Assembly: GCA_964023205.1 (NCBI GenBank)
Contig: OZ026850.1
Location: forward strand, 8,753,770-8,817,769
Direction of reading: 5' to 3'
Source of the DNA: Lutraria lutraria
Taxonomy: Eukaryota > Mollusca > Bivalvia > Venerida > Mactridae
Length of the DNA: 64,000 bases
Made by a program: the position numbers and the translations under genes. Below, in pieces: positions 37,129-49,500 of the stretch. Numbering within the stretch: position 1 is the first letter of the stretch; every line of letters starts with the position of its first letter. A model generated the notes under the pieces. That model was not told the DNA's origin and made no database searches. It saw only the letters and a program-made list of their open reading frames with translations.

Positions 37129-37705
37129 GGACAAAAGCTCTCCCGGACAAAAGCTCCCCCGTTCATTTTGATAGGGGAGGACAAAAGCTCTCCCATTGAT
37201 TCACTACCCCGGACAATCGCTCTCCCATTATTTTTATTAATAAAAATGAAAACAGTTTTAAAATAATTAGTTCGAACACTAATTTTCAAATATTAATGTT
37301 TGTTCTTCGCAACAGCCTGGAGTGATCATTTGATAATCACTTTGTGATTCCATCATTGTTTTGTGATTTACTCTCATTATCACATTTTTACGTAGTCTAT
37401 TTTGATAAATATATGGGTATGGCTTCCAAGTCAAGACAAGTCAATGGCTTCCACAGATCAGACAGTCAATCACAGAAACTTCATCAAATACTTACATAAA
37501 TAAGTTTAAAAAATCTCAGATCGTTCAAATCATATTTTATTCAGGTCCCAGTCCGAAATAATCGTATTCGTTGCTGACACATTGATACATTTATTTGCAA
37601 AAATAACGGGAGAGCGATTGTCCGGGGTGGTAAAACAATGGGAGAGCTTTTGTCCGCCCCTATCAAAATGAACGGGGGAGCTTTTGTCCGGGGGAGCTTT
37701 TGTCC
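37129..37705. mobile_element. MITE with terminal inverted repeats of about 105 bp
   Basis: Left end GGACAAAAGCTCTCCCGGAC, with two further GGACAAAAGCT(C) blocks and GGACAATCGCTCTCCC. All are mirrored at 37596-37705. The interior is AT-rich and non-coding. GTATATTGT occurs on both sides (37113-37121 and 37713-37721), each 7 bp from the arm, and the right flank still looks like minisatellite. This suggests insertion into the end of the 36-bp array. Confidence 0.8.
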
Positions 37706-37733
37706 GGATACCGTATATTGTACATGGTGGATT

Positions 37734-38402
37734 AGAAATCTCAAGAGTATGTAGGACAAAAACCCTCCCGGACCCCCCCCCCCCCCCCCTATGTTTTTTT
37801 CAAGGCAACTGCATGCATATTTATGTCAAAAATACACTAAATGATCTCACAAATACTTCAAAGTTGCGCCATGATTAATCCTACATTATAAATAAAGTTT
37901 CCTTGTAAAAAGGAAAGCTTGGCTGGTTGTTGCTGATAAAAGTTAGTTCTGATACCATACTATAATTCGTCATACTGTACACAAGTTTTACGGAAATATG
38001 TGCGTTGAATAGGAAAACGAATGCGACTCAGTTTGAGTCGTTTACCTGTTAGCTTTTAAAGAACAAGTGACTTTGATGATGAACTGCATTGTAATGCATA
38101 CTTATCACCATCGTCAAAGACCTTCAACTATTGGCAAGTATTACACATACAAAAAACTGGGGGGGGGGGAAGAGCTAGCAGGACCCCGCTAGAAGTACTA
38201 GAATGGGCACTGCCTCTGAATTCATTTACTAACTAACAATCTAACATCGAACAAACACATTGATGAAACATGTAATAACGCATACAGGACACTAGGATTA
38301 CGTGTTGAGGAGAGAACAATGTCGTAAAAAAAGAAATCTCTAGATGCCTGCGCGGTATAAAATTTGCCTACACTCAAGTCACGACAGCTCCAAGCCAAAA
38401 AT
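37734..38402. other. Non-coding stretch with MITE end fragment and C17 tract
   Basis: TATGTAGGACAAAAACCCTC at about 37749 resembles the left end of the neighbouring MITE and runs into 17 C (37773-37789). GCTGGTTGTTGCTGATAAAA (from 37922) and the following bases to 37959 are repeated at 54532-54569. Confidence 0.6.
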
Positions 38403-39290
38403 AAGAGGGCCAAGATGGCCTTATATCGCTCACATGACAATCATTGTGTACTCATTAAAACATTATTTTGAACCTGTGACCTAGTTTTTGACGCCAGATG
38501 ACCACTGTTAGACCTTGTCCTACATACAAAAAAGACAAACATTCTGAAAAGGTTTGGTGACGATCCAATCAAAACCATGACAACTACAGCATAGACAAGA
38601 TCCGATCAAAACTGTGACATCTACAGTGTTAACAAACTTTCCCTAACATTCGACCTAGTGACCTAGTTATTGACCCCAGATCACCCATATTCGTACTTGA
38701 CCTTTATATCAATAAAACAAACAATTTAACAAAGTTTGGTGAAGATCCAATTATAACTGTGAAATCTACAGTGTTAACATGTTTTTTCATAAGATTTGAC
38801 CTAGTTTTTTACCCCAGATGACCCATGTTCAAATTCATCTAAGATATCATAAAGACATGCATTCTGACATGGTTTCATGATGATCCAATCAAAACAGTGA
38901 CTTCTAGAGTTTTCAAAAGGTTTTCCAGCAATTTGCCCTAGTGACCTAGTTATTGACTGCAGATGACCCATTATCTAGCTTGACCTACATATTAATAAAA
39001 TAAACATTCTGACAAGGTTTCATAAAGATCCAATCCAAACAGTGATTTCTAGTGTTCACAAAGTTTTCCCTTATTTGGGCCTGGTGACCTAGTTTTTGAC
39101 CCCAAATGGCCCAATATCGAACTCATGCCAGATTTCGTCAATATCAACATTCTGACCCGGTTTTGCGAAAATTAGCTAAAAATGTGGCCTCTAGTGTGTA
39201 CACAAGGTAAAGTTTGACGATGCACGACGCTGGACGAAGACTGATTACAAAAGCTCACCCTGAGCACAAGTGCTCATGTGAGCTACAAAT
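38403..39290 (+). mobile_element. Composite dispersed repeat, family A copy 2
   Basis: Begins AAGAGGGCCAAGATGGCC; about 145-bp core units; ends with the terminal hairpin AGCTCA...TGAGCACaaGTGCTCA...TGAGCT. The inner stem differs in sequence from that of other copies but is fully complementary. Confidence 0.9.
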
Positions 39291-39430
39291 CACAAATTTG
39301 ATATAATTATTTGAAAAAAACATGGGGTGGTGGTTTCGACCACTTTGAAAAAAAGCACAGGGGGGTTAAAAACACTCAAAGGTTTTTGTCGGGGGGGGGG
39401 GGGTGTCCGTCTCCCCTCTCAAGACCCGCC

Positions 39431-39640
39431 TCTGTGCTGGAGTGGTTAAGGTCATTGACTGATAGTGTCATGGGTTCGAGCCCAGCAACGACCATGTCTC
39501 TTTATTTGTGAAAGTAGGCAGTTGCTTACAGAGGATGTGAGTCTAGTACCGTTTCTTTCCAGGAATGATGGTTAGGTGAACTGTCCGTCTCATTTGACTG
39601 TTGAAAAGGGGTGTAAAACCTGATGAAACAAACAAACATA
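39431..39640 (+). mobile_element. tRNA-derived SINE, second type, full head
   Basis: A box region GGAGTGGTTAAGGTCA and B box GGGTTCGAGCCC in tRNA spacing. The body contains AGTAGGCAGTTGCTTA, GGTTAGGTGAACTGTCCG and GACTGTTGAAAAGGGG, ending AACAAACAAACA. The same body occurs without a head at 59951-60087. Confidence 0.8.
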
Positions 39641-39644
39641 GAAC

Positions 39645-40175
39645 TCTCAATGTTCATATCATGAGTATTATAATATATCCATGATAGCATTATGTATGAT
39701 TGGTAAACCTATGGTGCTACATGTATATATAATCATTCTACTAAAATTGGCACTAAATATGAAGATCATGTGATATTCTCATTTCAGTTAATTTACTACA
39801 TTTATCAGGATAACAAAACTAGTTTCCCATGAATAACATTTGCTGCACATGCCAAGAAAAAGTTTACCACAAGGTCAATAATGAATGATGTGATTATAAA
39901 TGTTTCAAATTTAACAGAAAAATAAATGCACAGTTTATAAACATCCTTAAATGTGGGAAAACAGTCAGGATTAAATAATTGAAGCTTTTATCATGTGCAT
40001 GACATACAATTTACTTTGCAAGTGATGCTATTATCCCAACACGTTTTTGTATATCATAAATATTATGTAAACTGCATAGTTTATAACATCAGTAGTTATT
40101 GAATAAATTTGAACATGAGATAAATGAATAGTTAAGTCACAGGAAGAAATACAAACATACAAACTGCCACATGGT
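39645..40175. other. Non-coding stretch, nothing recognised
   Basis: AT-rich, without ORFs, repeats or exon-like borders. Confidence 0.5.
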
Positions 40176-40177
40176 GT

Positions 40178-43106
40178 ACTTCCTGCTCAGGTGTGCTAAG
40201 ATTACACAGACAGACAGACTTCCTGCTCATGTGTGCTAAAATAACACAGACAGACTTCCTGCTCATGTGTGCTAAAATAACACAGACATACTTCCTGCTC
40301 AGGTGTGCTAAAATAACACAGACATACTTCCTGCTCAGGTGTGCTAAGATTACACAGACAGACAGACTTCCTGCTCATGTGTGCTAAAATAACACAGACA
40401 TACTTCCTGCTCATGTGTGCTAAGATTACACAGACAGACAGACTTCCTGCTCATGTGTGCTAAAATAACACAGACATACTTCCTGCTCATGTGTGCTAAA
40501 ATAACACAGACATACTTCCTGCTCAGGTGTGCTAAAATAACACAGACAGACTTCCTGCTCATGTGTGCTAAAATAACACAGACAGACTTCCTGCTCATGT
40601 GTGCTAAAATAACACAGACATACTTCCTGCTCAGGTGTGCTAAAATAACACAGACAGACTTCCTGCTCATGTGTGCTAAAATAACACAGACAGACTTCCT
40701 GCTCATGTGTGCTAAAATAACACAGACAGACTTCCTGCTCATGTGTGCTAAAATAACACAGACATACTTCCTGCTCAGGTGTGCTAAGATTACACAGACA
40801 GACAGACTTCCTGCTCATGTGTGCTAAAATAACACAGACAGACTTCCTGCTCAGGTGTGCTAAGATTACACAGACAGACAGACTTCCTGCTCATGTGTGC
40901 TAAAATAACACAGACAGACTTCCTGCTCATGTGTGCTAAGATTACACAGACATACTTCCTGCTCAGGTGTGCTAAGATTACACAGACATACTTCCTGCTC
41001 AGGTGTGCTAAGATTACACAGACAGACTTCCTGCTCAGGTGTGCTAAGATTACACAGACAGACTTCCTGCTCAGGTGTGCTAAGATTACACAGACAGACT
41101 TCCTGCTCAGGTGTGCTAAGATTACACAGACATACTTCCTGCTCAGGTGTGCTAAGATTACACAGACATACTTCCTGCTCATGTGTGCTAAGATTACACA
41201 GACATACTTCCTGCTCAGGTGTGCTAAGATTACACAGACATACTTCCTGCTCAGGTGTGCTAAGATTACACAGACAGACAGACTTCCTGCTCATGTGTGC
41301 TAAAATAACACAGACAGACTTCCTGCTCATGTGTGCTAAGATTACACAGACAGACAGACTTCCTGCTCATGTGTGCTAAAATAACACAGACAGACTTCCT
41401 GCTCATGTGTGCTAAGATTACACAGACAGACAGACTTCCTGCTCATGTGTGCTAAAATAACACAGACAGACTTCCTGCTCATGTGTGCTAAGATTACACA
41501 GACATACTTCCTGCTCAGGTGTGCTAAGATTACACAGACATACTTCCTGCTCATGTGTGCTAAGATTACACAGACATACTTCCTGCTCAGGTGTGCTAAG
41601 ATTACACAGACATACTTCCTGCTCAGGTGTGCTAAGATTACACAGACAGACTTCCTGCTCATGTGTGCTAAGATTACACAGACAGACAGACTTCCTGCTC
41701 ATGTGTGCTAAAATAACACAGACAGACTTCCTGCTCAGGTGTGCTAAGATTACACAGACAGACAGACTTCCTGCTCATGTGTGCTAAAATAACACAGACA
41801 GACTTCCTGCTCAGGTGTGCTAAGATTACACAGACAGACAGACTTCCTGCTCATGTGTGCTAAAATAACACAGACATACTTCCTGCTCAGGTGTGCTAAG
41901 ATTACACAGACAGACAGACTTCCTGCTCATGTGTGCTAAAATAACACAGACAGACTTCCTGCTCATGTGTGCTAAGATTACACAGACATACTTCCTGCTC
42001 AGGTGTGCTAAAATTACACAGACATACTTCCTGCTCAGGTGTGCTAAGATTACACAGACATACTTCCTGCTCAGGTGTGCTAAGATTACACAGACATACT
42101 TCCTGCTCATGTGTGCTAAAATTACACAGACATACTTCCTGCTCAGGTGTGCTAAAATAACACAGACATACTTCCTGCTCAGGTGTGCTAAGATTACACA
42201 GACATACTTCCTGCTCAGGTGTGCTAAAATTACACAGACATACTTCCTGCTCATGTGTGCTAAGATTACACAGACATACTTCCTGCACAGGTGTGCTAAA
42301 ATAACACAGACATACTTCCTGCTCAGGTGTGCTAAGATTACACAGACAGACAGACTTCCTGCTCATGTGTGCTAAGATTACACAGACATACTTCCTGCTC
42401 ATGTGTGCTAAGATTACACAGACATACTTCCTGCTCAGGTGTGCTAAAATTACACAGACATACTTCCTGCTCAGGTGTGCTAAGATTACACAGACATACT
42501 TCCTGCTCAGGTGTGCTAAAATTACACAGACATACTTCCTGCTCATGTGTGCTAAAATAACACAGACAGACTTCCTGCTCATGTGTGCTAAAATAACACA
42601 GACAGACTTCCTGCTCATGTGTGCTAAAATAACACAGACATACTTCCTGCTCATGTGTGCTAAAATAACACAGCCAGACTTCCTGCTCAGGTGTGCTAAA
42701 ATAACACAGACAGACTTCCTGCTCATGTGTGCTAAAAAAACACAGCCAGACTTCCTGCTCATGTGTGCTAAAATAACACAGACAGACTTCCTGCTCATGT
42801 GTGCTAAAATAACACAGACAGACTTCCTGCTCATGTGTGCTAAAATAACACAGACATACTTCCTGCTCAGGTGTGCTAAAATAACACAGACAGACTTCCT
42901 GCTCATGTGTGCTAAAATAACACAGACAGACTTCCTGCTCATGTGTGCTAAAATAACACAGACAGACTTCCTGCTCATGTGTGCTAAAATAACACAGACA
43001 TACTTCCTGCTCATGTGTGCTAAAATAACACAGCCAGACTTCCTGCTCAGGTGTGCTAAAATAACACAGTCATACTTCCTACTCAAGTTTGCTAAAACAA
43101 CACATC
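40178..43106. repeat. Minisatellite, 36-bp unit (40-bp variants), about 80 copies
   Basis: Unit ACTTCCTGCTCA(T/G)GTGTGCT followed by AA(A/G)AT(A/T)ACACAGACA(G/T). A GACA insertion makes 40-bp units (CAGACAGACAGACTT), which tend to recur at intervals. The last units (43041-43106) are more diverged. Open frames here are repeat artefacts. Confidence 0.95.
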
Positions 43107-43166
43107 TCATTACAAGTTGCATGAACACAAAACTGAACATTTAAACAGAATATAATAAATCTTTCT

Positions 43167-43172
43167 TTTATT
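43167..43172 (-). terminator. Candidate polyadenylation signal for archease
   Basis: AATAAA on the minus strand about 280 nt downstream of the archease stop codon, and the first canonical hexamer I noticed in the 3' flank. No transcript evidence is available here. Confidence 0.4.
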
Positions 43173-43447
43173 ATACACAAGTTATATGTAAGACTTAAAT
43201 GTTACAGTGGATTCAGCTATTCTGTGTAATGAAACATGAAAACATTCAATGTAATAAATAAATCAGTCTATGTACATTGATTTTGGCAAGCAATGCTTGT
43301 TGTAAAAACAGACACACACCAATCGATGCTTTTTTCATATTGTACAGTTTAGTCATCCATGAATTTGAAGACGGAAGAGTTGTGAGAGATATAATCAAAA
43401 CATTCCTACACAACATATACACACAATATCATATAATCATGTATCAA

Positions 43448-43574
43448 TTAAATATCAATTATAACAAAAACTTCATGTCTATCTTCATCATCATAAATCT
43501 GCATATTAGAATAAGTTATAGCTTTAACTTCAGTGCCTTGTGGATGTTTCTGAATATTAAATTCTTCACCATAT
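43448..43574 (-). CDS. ZBTB8OS: Archease exon 8 with stop codon, 127 nt coding
   Basis: TTTATGTTACAG precedes it. Completes G158 and encodes YGEEFNIQKHPQGTEVKAIT, then YSNMQIYDDEDRHEVFVIID and the last I, followed by TAA (43448-43450). HPQGTEVKAITYS and the VFVIIDI end match the human protein almost exactly. Confidence 0.95.
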
Positions 43575-46500
43575 CTGTAACATAAACAATACAAGCATTA
43601 TATTCACACTAATCTATAGTGATCAGATCATATTACAAACAAGCATAAATAAAATGATGATATAATCCTTATTATATGACTGGTATATTAGTATTGGTTA
43701 ATACATGAAGAATCTAAAACACTATTGATTTGTGAGACCAGCTATTCAATATTATGGCAGATATTTGGATGACAATTTAAAACCTGAGCATATATAAATA
43801 CAATAGAGTAGAATATTTCATGCTAATGAAGGATAAAAAATGTATACCCTAAAAAGATCAACACAATATAACAAAATATAAATGTGAATTTCTTCCAAAA
43901 TAAGATGATTTGTAAGGGAAATAAACCAATCAAGAAATAACTTATATGAGATTTAGATAAATAAAATCATGTGAAGTAATCAAATTAATCATTGGATTAT
44001 GCCAATGCAGAATACATTTATGATAAAAATCAATATATTTATTCAATCATCAGAATAAGTTCTTCCAATTTCATTATTCAAATGATTTTGAGCATAACAG
44101 ATATTTCAAATGATCAACAAAAGAGTCAAATTCTTCCTACATGAATTAAGACTTCCATTCACTTTGATTATATACAATATGTTGGGAGATCTATGAAACA
44201 AGAGGGCCAAGATGGCCCTAGTTCGCTCACCTGAGAACAAAGACCCTATGATGTAAGGCCCGGTAATATAGTTTTAATCTGGTATAACCTGTTTCTACAT
44301 AGATTTTGATCAAAGCCAACTCTTATTTTCATGAATACTGGATGTAGGTCAATGTACATTCTGTGTAAATATGATTATTGAAGAAATGAAGGAGCTATAA
44401 TACTGTAAACACACGCTAAAATGTAGCAATGGTCCATAACTCAGTAAGTACTGATTCAATTACACCCATAATCATCCTCATCAAAGACCTTTAGGTTTAA
44501 CACATTCACTGTAAATATGTTCACGATTGGTGAGGAATTGAAGGCACTCGAGTGTAAACAAGCTAAATATAGCAAATTTTCTATGCCAAGGGCCCATAAA
44601 TCTTGAAGTGATAGTCCAATTTCGCCCATAATCGATCTTGTCCAAGACCTTTAGGTCATACTCATTTACTGTAAATATTATTATGGTTGGTGAAGAAATG
44701 AAGGAGCTATATTGTAAGCAAGCTAAACATAGCAAATTTTCTAAGTCAAAGTCACATAACTCTTTGGCCTTAATCAAACTCAGCCGAGACATTCTGGCCA
44801 TTTACATTGTAACCAAGTTTGATTAAGATTGGTTAAGAGCTGTGGATGCAAGATTGTAAACAAACTTATTGTGAACGCACAACTGGACGTACAACTTGAG
44901 CCGGAAATTCATCGTTCCTAAAAGCTCACCTGATCAATCAGGCGAGTTAAAAATCCATATTTCTAATAATACATGTTGATGAGTGTACAGTGAACCCAAA
45001 GTTGTTAAATGATCATACTCAAGTGTTGTAATTACACCGGTATGGTGAATGTTACTCTGTGGCAAATATATCAGTGTATGTATCTCTGTGGTGAATGTAT
45101 CTGTGTAGTGAATGTAACTGTGTAGTGTATGTAACTGTGTAGTGAATGTAACTGTGTAGTGAATGTATCTGTGTAGTGTATGTATCTGTGTAGTGAATGT
45201 ATCTGTGTAGTGTATGTATCTGTGTAGTGTATGTAACTGTGTAGTGTATGTATCTGTGTAGTGAATGTATCTGTGTAGTGTATGTATCTGTGTAGTGTAT
45301 GTATCTGTGTAGTGTATGTATCTGTGTAGTGAATGTAACTGTGTAGTGAATGTATCTGTGTAGTGTATGTAACTGTGTAGTGTATGTAACTGTGTAGTGA
45401 ATGTAACTGTGTAGTGTATGTAACTGTGTAGTGAATGTAACTGTGTAGTGAATGTAACTGTGTAGTGTATGTAACTGTGTGGTGAATGTAACTGTGTAGT
45501 GAATGTATCTGTGTGGTGAATGTATCTGTGTAGTGTATGTAACTGTGTAGTGAATGTATCTGTGTAGTGTATGTATCTGTGTAGTTAATGTAACTGTGTA
45601 GTGTATGTATCTGTGTAGTGTATGTAACTGTGTAGTGAATGTATCTGTGTAGTGTATGTAACTGTGTAGTGTATGTAACTGTGTAGTGAATGTATCTGTG
45701 TAGTGTATGTAACTGTGTAGTGAATGTATCTGTGTAGTTAATGTAACTGTGTAGTTAATGTAACTGTGTAGTGAATGTATCTGTGTAGTGTATGTAACTG
45801 TGTAGTGAATGTAACTGTGTAGTGAATGTATCTGTGTAGTGTATGTAACTGTGTAGTGAATGTATCTGTGTAGTGTATGTAACTGTGTAGTGTATGTAAC
45901 TGTGTAGTGAATGTATCTGTGTGGTGAATGTATCTGTGTAGTGTATGTAACTGTGTAGTGAATGTATCTGTGTAGTGTATGTATCTGTGTAGTTAATGTA
46001 ACTGTGTAGTGTATGTATCTGTGTAGTGTATGTAACTGTGTAGTGAATGTATCTGTGTAGTGTATGTAACTGTGTAGTGTATGTAACTGTGTAGTGAATG
46101 TATCTGTGTAGTGTATGTAACTGTGTAGTGAATGTATCTGTGTAGTTAATGTAACTGTGTAGTTAATGTAACTGTGTAGTGAATGTATCTGTGTAGTGTA
46201 TGTAACTGTGTAGTGAATGTAACTGTGTAGTGAATGTATCTGTGTAGTGTATGTAACTGTGTAGTGAATGTATCTGTGTAGTGTATGTAACTGTGTAGTG
46301 TATGTAACTGTGTAGTGAATGTAACTGTGTAGTGAATGTAACTGTGTAGTGTATGTAACTGTGTAGTGTATGTAACTGAGTAGTGTATGTAACTGTGTGG
46401 TGAATGTAACTGTGTAGTGAATGTATCTGTGTAGTGTATGTATCTGTGTAGTGTATGTAACTGTGTGGTGAATGTAACTGTGTAGTGAATGTATCTGTGT

Positions 46501-49500
46501 GGTGAATGTATCTGTGTAGTTAATGTAACTGTGTAGTGTATGTAACTGTGTGGTGAATGTATCTGTGTAGTGTATGTATCTGTGTAGTGAATGTATCTGT
46601 GTGGTGAATGTATCTGTGTAGTGTATGTAACTGTGTGTTGATTGTAAATGATTGGGGTTGGTCCTGTGTGGTGAAAGAGGGGTTAAATTCACAAGATCTG
46701 GTCTTCATGCAAAGGTTAACTCCAGTAAAACAAGAACAATAAAATACACACCCAATAGATTTTATCTTGAAGTTTTCAGTATCAAATTCCGTGATAACAA
46801 TTTTCTGAAAAAAAAAACACTGAAGATCAATTAATCAAACACAAAAATCATTAATCTAATAAATTCTGTCAGAGAGACACAGGGTGCAACTATTTAGATA
46901 ATAGCAGTTGATGAACAGTTGTTGAGCAGTGTCAGTCTTATCAAAGATGTCATAACATAATTATGTATATGTGTTAAACTAATAGCCAAACTACATGTAC
47001 TTTCACTATTTCAATATCAGGAATGAACATAAATGTGTCCTTAACCTTCGGGTAAGCGAAACAGTTTTTGTGCAGTACACGTCGTCTTAATATGATGAAC
47101 ATTTGTGCCAGTTTATTACAAAATCCAATCTTGCATGACAGAGTTATAAGCTGGATATGAATATATACATAATAATAATGCTTTAAGTGTCGAATGCGAC
47201 CTTGACCTTTGAACAAGCAACACAGTTGTTGCTCATGACACGTCGTCCTGATATGATGAACATTTGTGCCAGTCTATTTCAAGATCCAATCATGCTTGAC
47301 AAAGTTATGAGCCGGACACGAACATACACTTACACTATGTCCATAATAATATGCACAAACTTTGAACGTCCACTGTAACTTTGAATTTTGAGCAAGTGAC
47401 ACTGTTGATGCGCATGACACGTCGTCTTGATATGATGAACATTTGTGCCAGTTTATTTCAAAATCCAATCATGCATGACAGAGTTACCAGTATAAGCTGG
47501 ACACGAACATATACATATAATGCTTTAAGTGTCGACTGTGACCTTGACCTTTGAACAAGCGGCACAGTTTTTGCGCATGACATGTCGTCTTAATATGATG
47601 AACATTTGTGCTAATTTATTTCAAAATCCAATCATGCATGACAGAGTTATAAGGTGGACACAACATAAACATATAATGCTTAAGTGTCGACTGTGACCAT
47701 GACCTTTGAGCAAAAGACACAGTTGATGCGCATGACACGTCGTCTTGATAGGATGAACATTTGTGCCAGTTTATTTCAAAATCCGATCATGCATGACAGA
47801 GTTATAAACTGGACACGACATATACATATAGTGCTTAAAGTGTCAACTGTGACCTTGACCTTTGAGCATGCAACATAGTTTTTGCACATGACATGTCGTG
47901 TTGTTATGCTGAACATTAATTTTGTGCAAAAATTATTTCAAAATCCATTCATGCATGACAAAGTTATGAGCCAGACACAAAAATGCTGTAACACACAAAC
48001 AAACAAACAAACAAGCAAACACAAACAAACAAACACACACGCACGCACACACAGACACACACACACACCAATGGACAGGGTAAACACTATATGCCATCCG
48101 CCATTTCATGGCAGGGGCATAAAATTCTAGTAGGTTAAATATTTTCTAAGACACATGTACACTCCAGCCAAAATATCTGTTTCTTCACCAAAGTGACACT
48201 GTAGGTTGACATGTTACCAGTTCATAAAACAAGATAGGTGACACATATCAAACTTAGAGTGAGTTAAATGAAGCAGTAGACTGTAGAGGAATGAAAATAT
48301 AACTCTATTTATTCTAACACAATCCTCATAATGCAATAATATACATATAGGATATCTCATATAATTTTTTTGATAAAACAAGGTTGGTGGTTACATTTTA
48401 CCCATCCAATTATAGTCTAATTCATTAAGTTCAAATCAAATAACATAATAAAAAATCAAATTAAACTGGAACTTGTCACAGACTTGATGAATAACTGCAC
48501 ACGCAGAATTGACACAGACATGTTAACAGTAAAGGGACATTTTTTGTCACTAACAATAAAGAAATTGGATTTGCATATTTCTGAATTAGATTATTTAACA
48601 TGATATATTTCAGTGATATACACAATATAAATACCAACAGTATAATAACCCCACTACCTCAATTACTTCCTTTATAATCAATAAACATTTTATAAATATA
48701 AAGTGTATATTGGATGTTTGGGACAAATGACTTGAAGTAACATTAAGTGATCATAGATCAGATGTCTTATATACCATACACTGACCTTACCCACTAGATT
48801 GTAAATTAAAAAACAAGAGGGCCAAGATGGCCCTATATCACTCACATGACAATCACTGTTCACTCATTAAAACTTTGGTTTGAACCGGTGACCTAGTTTT
48901 TGGCCCCAGATGACCCATGTTCGAACTTGTCTTACATATCATTAAGAAAAACAGTCTGACAAGGTTTGGTGAAGATACGAACAATCAGACAAGGTTTGGC
49001 CAAGATCCAATTAAAACCATGCAATTTAGAGCTTTTACAAGATTTTTACCTAAGATTTGATCTGGCGACCCATTTTTTACCCTGGCTCACCCATATTCAA
49101 CCTTGATCAACATATCATTGAGGCAAACATTTTGACATGGTTTGGTGAAGATCCAATCAAAACTGTGACATCTACAGTGTTAACAAAGTTTTCTTAAGTT
49201 TTGACCTGGTGACCTAGTTATTGACCCCAAATGACCAATATTTGTACAGTTATACATGGTTATATCATTAAAACAAACAATTTGACAAAGTTTGGTGAAG
49301 ATCCAATTATAACTGCGAAATCTTCAGTGTTAACATGGTTTTTCATAAGATTTGACCTAGCGACCTAGCTTTTGACCCAAGATGACGCATGTTCGAACTC
49401 GTCCAAGATATTATGAAGACAAACATTCTGACAAGGTCGTATGATCATCCAATCAAAACAGTGACTACAAAGGTTTTCCAGCAATTTGCCCTACTGACCT

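Larger units (their letters stand above)
43575..46751 (-). other. Archease intron 7
   Basis: 3.2 kb between exons 7 and 8. It holds the family A variant repeat at 44199-44953 and the 17-bp minisatellite at 45040-46648; the rest (43575-44198) is AT-rich with nothing recognised. Confidence 0.85.

Noticed and set aside
34364..37150. 928-codon minus-strand open frame with a 12-residue period
   Set aside because: It follows from a 36-bp tandem repeat (divisible by 3) with no stop in the unit. Other frames on both strands are also open, and there is no signal peptide, splice context or non-repeat domain.
40193..43144. Many frames of 60-412 codons with CAKITQT or SRKSVCVILAH repeats
   Set aside because: Shadows of the 36/40-bp minisatellite on both strands.
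45052..46692. 546-codon minus-strand frame rich in T, Q, H and Y
   Set aside because: Product of the 17-bp minisatellite read in a 51-bp cycle; it lies inside archease intron 7.
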